Assembly: GCA_015062635.1 (NCBI GenBank)
Contig: SUUF01000094.1
Span: 2,303 to 7,943 of the forward strand
Direction: 5' to 3'
DNA length: 5,641 nt
From: Coriobacteriaceae bacterium
GTDB taxonomy: Bacteria > Actinomycetota > Coriobacteriia > Coriobacteriales > Eggerthellaceae
Each line of letters opens with the position of its first letter. Within the stretch, counting starts at the first letter, position 1. A model generated the notes under the pieces. That model saw only the letters and a program-made list of their open reading frames with translations, ran no database searches and had not been told where the DNA came from. This document shows, piece by piece, positions 1-5,525 of the stretch. Made by a program: the position numbers and the translations under genes.

Positions 1-806
1 TGGGCGCGGGAAGCATGGGGTGCGCCATCGTGCGGCGCATCGCCGCGGGGCGCACGGTGCTGCTCGGCGACATCAGCGAGGCGGCGCTCGAGCGCGTATC
101 GGCCGATTTCGCGCGCAGCGGTTACAGCGTTCAGACCTGCGTGGTCGATGCGCTCGACATCGAATCGGTGCGCGCGTTTGCAGCCAAGGCAGCCGAGCTC
201 GGCCCGGTGAAGTACTTCATCGACACCGCCGGCGCATCGCCCAACCAGGCGAGCCCCGAGCACATCCTGGCGCTCGACATGGTGGCGACCGGGCATGCCA
301 TCGATGCGTTTGGCGAGGTCATGGCCCCGGGTGGAGCCGGGCTCATCATTTCGAGCCAGACGGGCTACATGTACCCGATTCCCTATGAGGTCGAGCAGGA
401 GATCATCAACACGCCCACCGACGGGCTCATGCAGCTGCCGTTCATCCAGGAAACGGCCATGCAGGCCTCGGGCCTCGCCTATATGATCGCCAAGCGTGTG
501 AACCACCTGCAGGCGCAGCGTGCGGCGGCCACCACGTGGCGCGAGCGCCGCGCGCGCATCAACACCATCAGCCCGGGTATCATCGTGACCCCGCTGGCCT
601 ACGACGAGTTCGCGGCGGCGGGCGAGGGCTACCAGCGCATGATCGACGCATCGGCCGCCCAGCGTGTGGGGACGTCCGACGAGATCGCCGAGGCCGGCGC
701 CTTCCTGCTCGGCGAGCATGCGGGCTTCATCACGGGAACCGACTTGCTCATCGATGGCGGCACCATCGCGGCCATCCGCACCGGCCGCTACACGCTCGGC
801 GCGTAA
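1..806 (+). CDS. SDR-family oxidoreductase, 5' end outside the window
   Basis: The open frame runs in from the left edge (first whole codon at base 3) to a TAA at 804-806. The visible 267 residues cover nearly a whole short-chain dehydrogenase (family norm about 250-300), so only a short N-terminal piece is missing. An internal ATG at 15 is not the start, because it lies inside the Rossmann glycine motif GAGSMGCAI. Numbering from that Met: an acidic residue ends beta-2 (LLGD, residue 19), which in this family usually favours NAD(H). DTAG (70-73) replaces the usual NNAG. Ser113/Ser114 and the YxxxK pair Tyr156/Lys160 (AYMIAK) give the catalytic core. SPGIIVTPL (186-194) and ITGTDLLIDGGT (239-250) are typical C-terminal SDR motifs. 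The gap between Ser and Tyr is about 42 residues, against about 13 normally. The Asn of the catalytic tetrad appears to be Asp88. It is a cytosolic NAD(P)-dependent redox enzyme; the substrate cannot be told. Confidence 0.9.
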   Translation, partial: GAGSMGCAIVRRIAAGRTVLLGDISEAALERVSADFARSGYSVQTCVVDALDIESVRAFAAKAAELGPVKYFIDTAGASPNQASPEHILALDMVATGHAIDAFGEVMAPGGAGLIISSQTGYMYPIPYEVEQEIINTPTDGLMQLPFIQETAMQASGLAYMIAKRVNHLQAQRAAATTWRERRARINTISPGIIVTPLAYDEFAAAGEGYQRMIDASAAQRVGTSDEIAEAGAFLLGEHAGFITGTDLLIDGGTIAAIRTGRYTLGA

Positions 807-856
807 TCGGGTGCCCAACGGGCGGCACGCCGCCACGCAACCATGCCCCCCTACGC

Positions 857-887
857 AAGAAGGCGCCCCAGATGGGACGCCTTCTTT
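857..887. terminator. Strong hairpin between convergent genes, probable bidirectional terminator
   Basis: AAGAAGGCG (857-865) pairs perfectly with CGCCTTCTT (878-886). CCC (867-869) and GGG (874-876) extend the stem towards a 4-nt loop. On the minus strand the base pair in between becomes a G-U wobble, giving a 13-bp stem. The T-run is short (TTCTTT on plus, CTTCTTG on minus), so termination strength is uncertain. The hairpin lies 50 nt past the SDR stop and 95 nt past the stop of the oppositely oriented peptide gene, which is where a shared terminator belongs. A smaller 5-bp hairpin (GGCGG 821-825 with CCGCC 830-834) lies just before it. Confidence 0.75.
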
Positions 888-905
888 GCTCGGTGCGATG
901 CTATC

Positions 906-969
906 GGCCGCTCAGCCGCCCAGCCATTTGGCCGCTCGGCCTCTCAGCCGCTCAACCGCTCGGCCGCCT
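906..969. repeat. Eight degenerate tandem octamers, consensus RGCCGCTC
   Basis: Read in steps of exactly 8 nt from 906 the units are GGCCGCTC, AGCCGCCC, AGCCATTT, GGCCGCTC, GGCCTCTC, AGCCGCTC, AACCGCTC and GGCCGCCT. The consensus is RGCCGCTC. The period of 8 is not a multiple of 3, and the array ends 12 nt before the stop codon of the minus-strand peptide gene, so it is a non-coding microsatellite in that gene's 3' untranslated region. No function can be assigned. Confidence 0.8.
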
Positions 970-981
970 GCCGCGTCAGCC

Positions 982-1254
982 TTACTTGTTGCGCAGCGCT
1001 TCGAATTCGGCGGCGCTGATGAGCTTCTGGCTCGTGCGCAGGTTGTTCGCCCAATGCTTGGCGGAGGCCGCATTGTCAAGGCGCATCACGATGTTCCCGG
1101 CATCGTCGATCACGTAGAACGCCTCTTTGCGGTGAGCCGCGGCGTCGCCGGCATCATGGTAGATGAAACCACCGGCCACGCTGTCCAGAGCCTCGTCGTT
1201 CAGCTCGACGCTGTCGGTCAGGTCCGGCTTCTCGTTCTTCAGTTCATCGCTCAT
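982..1254 (-). CDS. Small peptide with double-glycine (VAGG) leader, RiPP/bacteriocin-like precursor
   Basis: This is a 90-residue protein. Residues 1-29 are acidic and polar and end in ELNDEALDSVAGG (17-29). That fits the double-glycine leader pattern (Leu, acidic, Leu, Val, then Gly-Gly) that C39-peptidase ABC transporters cut in bacteriocin and Nif11-like precursors. Cleavage after Gly29 would leave a 61-residue product starting FIYHDAG. This product has no cysteine, a likely beta-hairpin (AFYVIDDAGNIVMRLD, 45-60), then a helix-prone segment containing HWANNL (67-72). The lack of Cys argues against a lanthipeptide or sactipeptide. ATG at 1254 is preceded by GGGAGAGG with an 8-nt spacer. 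The gene lies 32 nt downstream of the lipoprotein gene on the same strand, so co-transcription is likely. No transporter, peptidase or modification enzyme is in the window. It could instead be a non-exported small protein, but the leader match is good. Confidence 0.8.
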   Translation of the reverse strand: MSDELKNEKPDLTDSVELNDEALDSVAGGFIYHDAGDAAAHRKEAFYVIDDAGNIVMRLDNAASAKHWANNLRTSQKLISAAEFEALRNK

Positions 1255-1286
1255 AGTTGCATCCTCTCCCTCGTCGCGATTCGGGG

Positions 1287-3188
1287 TTATTCCTCGGTGG
1301 CTTCTTCGTCGGCGCCTTCGTCCGCCGCGTCGTCCTTGGCTTCCTTCTCGGCCTTGGCCTCCTTGGCCGCCTCGGCGGAATCATCGGCGTCAGACGCGCG
1401 GTTGACCAGCTGGATGTCCTTCAGCACCATGCTGTTGCTTTCGTAGACGAGCTTCACGGAGTCGCCCTTATCGGGGGTGTAGCCGCTCGAGATCTTGGTG
1501 TCGCCATCGATGGCAAGGGTGACGGTCTTGCCGTTCTTCAGCTTGATGGTCACGGAAGAGCTGCCGTCGCCCTTGACGATGGTTCCCTTGGCGGAAACGT
1601 TCACGTCGGGCTCGGGCTCGGGCTCGGCAGCCACGGGCTCAGGCTCGGGCTCGGGTTCGGGCTCCGGCTCGGCCTCGGTGGCCTCGGGCTCAGGCTCTTC
1701 GCCCTCGTCGCCAGCCTCGGGCTCTTCGCCTTCAGGCTCGGCGCCCTCGTCGCCGGCTTCGGGCTCGGTGGCTTCGGGCTCGTCGCCTTCATCCGCGGGC
1801 GCGGGCTCAGCCTCGGGCTCGGTGGCCTCGGGCTCCGGTTCCGGCTCGGGCTCGGGCTCGACGGCCTCGGGCTCGGGTTCCGGTTCGGGCTCGGGCTCGG
1901 TGGCCTCGGACTCGGGGGTGGTTCCCTTATCTTCCTGCGTGTTCACGTTCTGCTCTTCCTTGCTGGAAGCGCTCTTCTTCTCGGACTTGTTGTCGTTCTT
2001 GTTGGAGTTGGAAGAAGACTCCTTCTTCGCGCTGCTGCTCGACTTGGCGCTGCTGGAGCTCGACTTGCTCGCGCTCGCGCTGCTGCTCGACTTGGCGCTG
2101 CTGGAGCTGCTCTTGCTCGCGCTGCTCGAGCTCGACTTGCTGGCGCTGCTGGAGCTCGACTTCTTCGCGCTCGAGCTGCTCGACTTCTTGTCGCTGGCCT
2201 TCTTCGCGACCTTCGTGTCCTTCACCGAGTACACGATCATCGCAACCGGCTTGTCGTTCAGCGACCCGGTGTAGGTGATCTCGGTCTTCAGGTCCTTCGC
2301 GGGCTTGTCGCCGTAGAACTTCGTGTCGTTGGTGGTGGAGAACGTGTATTTCGCCTTGTCGGTGGCCAGCGTCACGGAATCCTTCGCCACCTCGGCGATC
2401 TTGCCGTTGATGGTGTACGAGCGGTTCTCGCCCTGCTTCACGATGTTGATCTCGAGCGCGGCCGGTGTTTCCTTCAGGTTGCCCTTGAAGGAGATGTCAA
2501 CCAGGTCGCCCACCTTCGCGTCGTTCGCCGCGCCGACGACCTTCGTGCTGTCGTTCAGGGCGAAGCGGTACGCATCGGCCGACTCGACGCCCAGCAACAG
2601 CGTGTTGTCGACGATCTCGGAGACCGTGCCGTGCACCGTGTTGGTCTCGGGTTCGTTGGCCTCGTCAACCACCGCGATGACGTTCGCGTACGGATGCTCG
2701 CTCAGGTCGCCCAGGTAGGTGAGCTCGATCCCGTCGCCTTGGCTCAGGTCGCCCACCAGGTAGGTGTCGGAATCTTTCTGGAACGTGGCGGTAATGCCCT
2801 TGTTCGACAGGGTGAGGCTCTCATCGTCCCAGGCCACGAGCGTGCCGGCAAACTCCAGCGCCGTGTCCATGTGCTCGACCAGCGTCACCTCGTCGGCATG
2901 CTTGCCGCTGTCGTCCACGGTGTACTTCACGGTCACGATGTCGTCCAGGTACATCGCGTCGAGGTCGCCCAGGTTGTAGGCCGTGTCGCCGCTCACCGTG
3001 AACTCCATGTCGCCGTCGTCGCCGGCCAGCGTCATCTCGTTCTCTTGGGCGACCACGAGCGTGCCCTGATATTCGCCGGTTTCAGCCGCGGGCTTCGCCG
3101 GCTCGGTGTTGCTCGCGCATGCCGCCAGCATCGTTGCCAGCGCCATCGCCAGCGCAAGCATCACCACTGCGCTTATCCTTCTTTTCAA
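1287..3188 (-). CDS. Surface lipoprotein with five beta-rich repeats and Ser/Lys and Glu/Pro spacers
   Basis: The protein has 633 residues from a TTG start. That start is preferred because AAGGAGGG (3204-3197) lies 8 nt upstream and a classic lipoprotein signal begins at once: KRR, a hydrophobic stretch (6-22), then the lipobox LAAC with Cys24. Upstream in-frame starts have no ribosome site. Four similar modules follow, at about 39-105, 112-176, 184-252 and 257-323. Each opens with G-T/K, a short Thr/Leu strand, a Phe strand and a D-T turn, and closes with a D-x-V/I-x-x-x-Y/F-x-G-type strand. Residues 335-410 are Ser/Ala/Lys-rich and 428-528 are Glu/Pro-rich. A fifth module lies at 530-596, then an acidic Ala/Lys/Glu tail (598-633). 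There is no LPxTG motif or second membrane segment. The modules recall small beta-barrel/OB-like repeats such as DUF5666, but this is not confirmed. Likely role: a lipid-anchored protein whose low-complexity spacers carry the last module through the wall. Its ligand is unknown. Confidence 0.88.
   Translation of the reverse strand: MKRRISAVVMLALAMALATMLAACASNTEPAKPAAETGEYQGTLVVAQENEMTLAGDDGDMEFTVSGDTAYNLGDLDAMYLDDIVTVKYTVDDSGKHADEVTLVEHMDTALEFAGTLVAWDDESLTLSNKGITATFQKDSDTYLVGDLSQGDGIELTYLGDLSEHPYANVIAVVDEANEPETNTVHGTVSEIVDNTLLLGVESADAYRFALNDSTKVVGAANDAKVGDLVDISFKGNLKETPAALEINIVKQGENRSYTINGKIAEVAKDSVTLATDKAKYTFSTTNDTKFYGDKPAKDLKTEITYTGSLNDKPVAMIVYSVKDTKVAKKASDKKSSSSSAKKSSSSSASKSSSSSASKSSSSSAKSSSSASASKSSSSSAKSSSSAKKESSSNSNKNDNKSEKKSASSKEEQNVNTQEDKGTTPESEATEPEPEPEPEPEAVEPEPEPEPEPEATEPEAEPAPADEGDEPEATEPEAGDEGAEPEGEEPEAGDEGEEPEPEATEAEPEPEPEPEPEPVAAEPEPEPDVNVSAKGTIVKGDGSSSVTIKLKNGKTVTLAIDGDTKISSGYTPDKGDSVKLVYESNSMVLKDIQLVNRASDADDSAEAAKEAKAEKEAKDDAADEGADEEATEE
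1605..2186 (-). repeat. Low-complexity coding tract: Ser/Lys-rich then Glu/Pro-rich spacer
   Basis: Two compositionally extreme blocks lie inside the lipoprotein gene. Bases 2186-1959 encode runs of four or five Ser separated by Ala-Lys or Ala-Ser-Lys. Bases 1907-1605 encode Glu-Pro dipeptide runs interrupted by EATEPE and AGDEGEEPE-like units. The blocks separate the first four beta modules from the fifth. The charge switches from basic (Lys) to strongly acidic (Glu), as in wall-spanning stalks of Gram-positive surface proteins. The same DNA read on the other strand gives artificial Gly-Ser and Leu-rich frames. Confidence 0.85.
2027..2108 (-). repeat. Perfect 34-bp direct repeat in the Ser-rich coding tract
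   Basis: Bases 2027-2060 recur exactly at 2075-2108, offset by 48 bp, which is 16 codons. Each copy includes CTCGACTTGGCGCTGCTG on the plus strand. The whole-codon offset means recombination or slippage between copies would change spacer length by 16 residues without breaking the frame. Confidence 0.85.
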
Positions 3189-3196
3189 AATAGCTA

Positions 3197-3204
3197 CCCT
3201 CCTT
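3197..3204 (-). promoter_or_regulatory. Ribosome binding site that fixes a TTG start
   Basis: On the minus strand AAGGAGGG is followed by an 8-nt spacer (TAGCTATT) and TTG (3188-3186), directly before the signal peptide. Longer in-frame starts, such as the ATG 39 nt farther upstream, would place a polar stretch ahead of the signal peptide and lack any Shine-Dalgarno sequence. Confidence 0.85.
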
Positions 3205-3343
3205 CTGTTCTGGAGCACATCACTCATATGCTTGTTTCCATGCCTTTGATACGCGTGCAATGGGAAACCGTCTTGCATATTGCAGAAACTTCGCGCCATG
3301 CCCGAGCGGGTTTTTCACGCGTTGCACGTGTCCTGTTCGCTAC

Positions 3344-3349
3344 ATTGTA
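3344..3349 (-). promoter_or_regulatory. Possible -10 box (TACAAT) for the lipoprotein/peptide unit
   Basis: Read on the minus strand this is TACAAT, one base from the consensus, preceded by ATG and about 155 nt upstream of the TTG start. No -35 hexamer is recognisable at 16-18 nt. The hairpin at 3361-3387 would lie just upstream of it. It is a weak call made because no better promoter is visible. Confidence 0.25.
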
Positions 3350-3360
3350 CATGATGTGTC

Positions 3361-3387
3361 CCAAAGCCTTATGCCGTGAGGCTTTGG
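3361..3387. other. Perfect 9-bp hairpin
   Basis: CCAAAGCCT (3361-3369) pairs with AGGCTTTGG (3379-3387) around a 9-nt loop. Neither side is followed by a T-run, so it does not look like a simple intrinsic terminator. It lies just upstream of the possible minus-strand -10 box, so it could also be a protein-binding inverted repeat. Confidence 0.55.
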
Positions 3388-3406
3388 CGGGGATGCGCGC
3401 GACGTC

Positions 3407-3441
3407 GGCCGGTTGCCGCGGGAGGTCCGGCCGGCTGCCGC
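3407..3441. repeat. 13-bp direct repeat spaced by 22 bp
   Basis: GGCCGGTTGCCGC (3407-3419) and GGCCGGCTGCCGC (3429-3441) differ at one base, and their starts are 22 bp apart, about two helical turns. They lie between two divergent genes, so they could be tandem operator half-sites. GC richness makes chance similarity possible. Confidence 0.45.
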
Positions 3442-3546
3442 CCATGGCTCTGGGGCCCGATAGTGTACGAGTTTCACGGTGCGACCAAGAAATCCCAGTT
3501 CGCAAAAGCGATTCAGGCCTCGTTTCCCGAAACATGTACGCTAACG

Positions 3547-3581
3547 CGCGAACGCCATGCGCAATGCACGTGGCGTTCGCG
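3547..3581. other. Perfect 11-bp hairpin
   Basis: CGCGAACGCCA (3547-3557) pairs without mismatch with TGGCGTTCGCG (3571-3581) around a 13-nt loop. No T-run follows on either strand. A stem this stable between divergent promoters is unexpected. It could be part of a structured RNA leader, a small RNA or an operator. Confidence 0.6.
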
Positions 3582-3722
3582 TCGTTCACCGGTTCGCCTC
3601 GGGTTTGGGGGCGATCGGCGGGTGCCGTCGGTTTGTCGGCCGCGCGGGGAGCGAGGGTCGGGTTGGCCGCACGAGCGCGAGCGGCCCGGTCCTGGGCTAG
3701 CCCTGTTTCAGCCGGGAAAACC

Positions 3723-3728
3723 TATAAT
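3723..3728 (+). promoter_or_regulatory. Consensus -10 box TATAAT for the zinc-ribbon membrane protein gene
   Basis: This is a perfect TATAAT in otherwise GC-rich DNA, 41 nt before the ATG. Transcription would start near 3735 and give a leader of about 35 nt. No good -35 hexamer is seen at 16-18 nt upstream (around 3699-3706). The following AGGAGG (3757-3762) lies 7 nt before the ATG. Confidence 0.6.
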
Positions 3729-3769
3729 GGAACCACGACACGGGCTTCCGACATGCAGGAGGGGCGTAC

Positions 3770-5410
3770 ATGGATGCCGATATGCCACGGGCGCCGCAAT
3801 ACGGCTTCGAGCTGCTGAACATCTACTGCCCCACGTGCGGGGCGCCGGCGGCCTACGACATCGTGCGGCACACGTACGCCTGCGCGTACTGCGGAAACGA
3901 CACCGGCGTCGACGAGGCCCTGCAGCAGAAGCGGGGCTTCCGCAAACTGCGCCAGCAAAAGCTGCAGAACAGCCGGGACGCCTTCAGCGCCGTGAAATAC
4001 ACCTGCACCGGGTGCGCCGCCGAGATGGTGTTCCCCCAGAGCGAGGTTCTGCAGAGCTGTTCGTTTTGCGGGCGCACGCTGGTTCGCAACAAGTACCTGA
4101 AAACCCCCGACTTCCCGGAGCTCATCGTGCCGTTCCGCCTGACGCCCGACGAAGCCAGGGAGCGCCTGGAAAGCTGGTGCAGCCATAACGCCGGCAAGCG
4201 CGAGGCCCGGCACCTGCGTTCGTGTCTCGACCAGCTGCAGGGCTACTACCTGCCCTACGAGCTGATTCGCGGGCCGCTCAACTGCACCGTGTCGCGCGCG
4301 GGGTCGAAGCGCTCGTTCGCGTGCGGCGGCTTCCTGACCAGCACGTTCGTGAACACGTCCGAGCAGCTCGACAACCTCACGCTGAACGGCATGGAGCCGT
4401 TTGACCTGCGGGAACTGCATGAGTTCGAGTTCGGGTACCTGGCGCAGCAGAAGGCGAAGGTCGACGAGATAGGCGCGAAAGAGCTTGACGCGCGGGTCCG
4501 GCAGGAAGTGGCGGCCAGTTACCGCGAGGTGATCGAAGAGACGCTGGAGACGAAAAACGTCGATGTCTCGGTGAATTCCCAGAACCTGATGCGGATGCCC
4601 GTGTTGCTGCCGGTGTACTACATCTGCGCGGGAAACGTGCGGGCGGCGGTGAACGGCCAGACCGGCAAGGTCGCGGTGCGCAGCGAGGCCGTGCGCAAGA
4701 CGGTGCCCTGGTGGATCCGGCCCATCGCGGCCACGCTCGCCGTGTTCGCGGTGGCGTTCGCCATCGCCAGCGCGGCGCTTGGGAACTGGGAGGGCGGCCT
4801 GACTATGGCGGGCATGATAACGCTGGTCATGGGGCTCATCTTCTACACCGCGTTCTCGAATGCCTACGAGGGGACGAAGCGGCAGACGCTCGACCCCGAG
4901 ATATTCACGTCGCGCGAGACCTTCGAGCGCGCGCCCGACGGTTCGCTGCGTGTGGGCGCGCCGGTTGTGGAAGACCCGGTGGAGCCCGTGTTCTTCGAGA
5001 ATGTCGACGGCGTGCGCACGCCGGTGGAGATCCGCTTCACCACGCCTGGGCGCACGATCAGGGGGCTGCTGCTGGGCCTGGCGGTTTTGGCTTTGCCGAT
5101 GCTCATCGCGTTCGTGTTGAACGGGTTCAGCGTGCAGGGGCTACACCCCGAGGGCTCCGCCGTGTGGCTGTGCATTTTCGTGGTGGTGGTGCCTGCGTAC
5201 CTCATCAAGATGGGCCGCATCGACATTTACGAGAACCCGTACGTGTATGTGACCGACGAGCAGGGCCGCCGGCGCAAGGTCAAGACGGAATCGCGCACGG
5301 CCACCGTTGGCGGCATCGTGGGCGCGCTGTTCTCGCCAAGCCTGATCGCGGCTGGCCTCGCCCTGCTGCTGTTCCTGGTCATGGGCGTGTACCTGACGCT
5401 CGGCAATTGA
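3770..5410 (+). CDS. Double zinc-ribbon membrane protein (TFIIB-type zinc-ribbon / 'PriA-like' annotated family)
   Basis: The protein has 546 residues from an ATG with AGGAGG 7 nt upstream. Two four-cysteine zinc ribbons open it: CPTC (20-23) with CAYC (38-41), and CTGC (79-82) with CSFC (97-100). A soluble domain (about 115-310) follows. Its landmarks are LIVPFRLTPDEA (118-129), LQGYYLPYEL (156-165), GMEPFDLREL (207-216), a charged helix (about 227-262), LLPVYYI (279-285) and VNGQTGKV (294-301). I recognise this layout from clostridial and actinobacterial proteins loosely annotated as zinc-ribbon or 'primosomal protein N'-like; no helicase motifs are present. Membrane segments are likely at 317-337, 343-363, 432-452, 464-480 and about 515-543, with loops rich in acidic and aromatic residues between. 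The ribbons probably sit in the cytosol. Function in this family is unknown; a role in binding nucleic acid or protein at the membrane is only a guess. The gene is apparently monocistronic and divergent from the lipoprotein gene. Confidence 0.88.
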   Translation: MDADMPRAPQYGFELLNIYCPTCGAPAAYDIVRHTYACAYCGNDTGVDEALQQKRGFRKLRQQKLQNSRDAFSAVKYTCTGCAAEMVFPQSEVLQSCSFCGRTLVRNKYLKTPDFPELIVPFRLTPDEARERLESWCSHNAGKREARHLRSCLDQLQGYYLPYELIRGPLNCTVSRAGSKRSFACGGFLTSTFVNTSEQLDNLTLNGMEPFDLRELHEFEFGYLAQQKAKVDEIGAKELDARVRQEVAASYREVIEETLETKNVDVSVNSQNLMRMPVLLPVYYICAGNVRAAVNGQTGKVAVRSEAVRKTVPWWIRPIAATLAVFAVAFAIASAALGNWEGGLTMAGMITLVMGLIFYTAFSNAYEGTKRQTLDPEIFTSRETFERAPDGSLRVGAPVVEDPVEPVFFENVDGVRTPVEIRFTTPGRTIRGLLLGLAVLALPMLIAFVLNGFSVQGLHPEGSAVWLCIFVVVVPAYLIKMGRIDIYENPYVYVTDEQGRRRKVKTESRTATVGGIVGALFSPSLIAAGLALLLFLVMGVYLTLGN

Positions 5411-5417
5411 GTCCGTT

Positions 5418-5470
5418 GGGGACATACATGTGGCGCCCGGGGACATACATGTGGCGACCGGGGACATACA
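5418..5470. repeat. 21-bp tandem repeat, two and a third copies
   Basis: GACATACATG begins at 5421 and 5442, and GACATACA again at 5463, a strict 21-bp period. Units 1 and 2 differ at one base (GGCGCCC against GGCGACC). The third copy breaks off after GACATACA. The array starts 8 nt after the stop of the zinc-ribbon gene. The GGGGACATACATGT core resembles intergenic GGGGAC-type palindromic repeats linked to REP/IS200-like transposases; that link is from memory, not shown here. Confidence 0.85.
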
Positions 5471-5525
5471 CCTCCTGCCCTCTAGTGTGCAAGAGTGCGC
5501 CCTCTCCTTTCCGGCGGTCCCCAGT

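Larger units (their letters stand above)
3189..3769. other. Divergent intergenic region, no convincing gene
   Basis: This stretch separates two divergently transcribed genes. It holds their ribosome sites and promoters, two perfect hairpins (3361-3387, 3547-3581), a direct repeat (3407-3441) and GTTTC/GAAAC inverted motifs around 3471-3533. A 121-codon open frame on the minus strand (3589-3224, GTG start) has no good ribosome site, an unremarkable Arg/Ala/Thr-rich composition and no motif, so it is not called. The length is much more than two simple promoters need. A long leader or small RNA is possible. Confidence 0.6.

Noticed and set aside
1495..2274. Plus-strand frame encoding Gly-Ser repeats and Leu/Ala runs, silk- or elastin-like
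   Set aside because: It is the complementary strand of the Glu/Pro and Ser/Lys tracts of the lipoprotein gene; the composition is a by-product of codon bias.
3302..3315. GCCCGAGCGGGTTTTT, terminator-like on the plus strand
   Set aside because: The stem is only about 4 bp, and no plus-strand gene lies upstream that would need a terminator.
3224..3589. A 121-codon minus-strand open frame in the intergenic region
   Set aside because: It has a GTG start with only a weak AGG upstream, no recognisable motif or domain, and its 5' end overlaps the 11-bp hairpin. It could be an upstream reading frame but is not supported.
1257..3818. An 853-codon open frame on the plus strand across the lipoprotein locus
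   Set aside because: It is antisense to a gene with a strong ribosome site, lipobox and repeat modules. Its Leu/Gly-rich and Arg/Ala-rich runs are the complement of Ser/Lys and Glu/Pro codons, and it has no convincing start signal.
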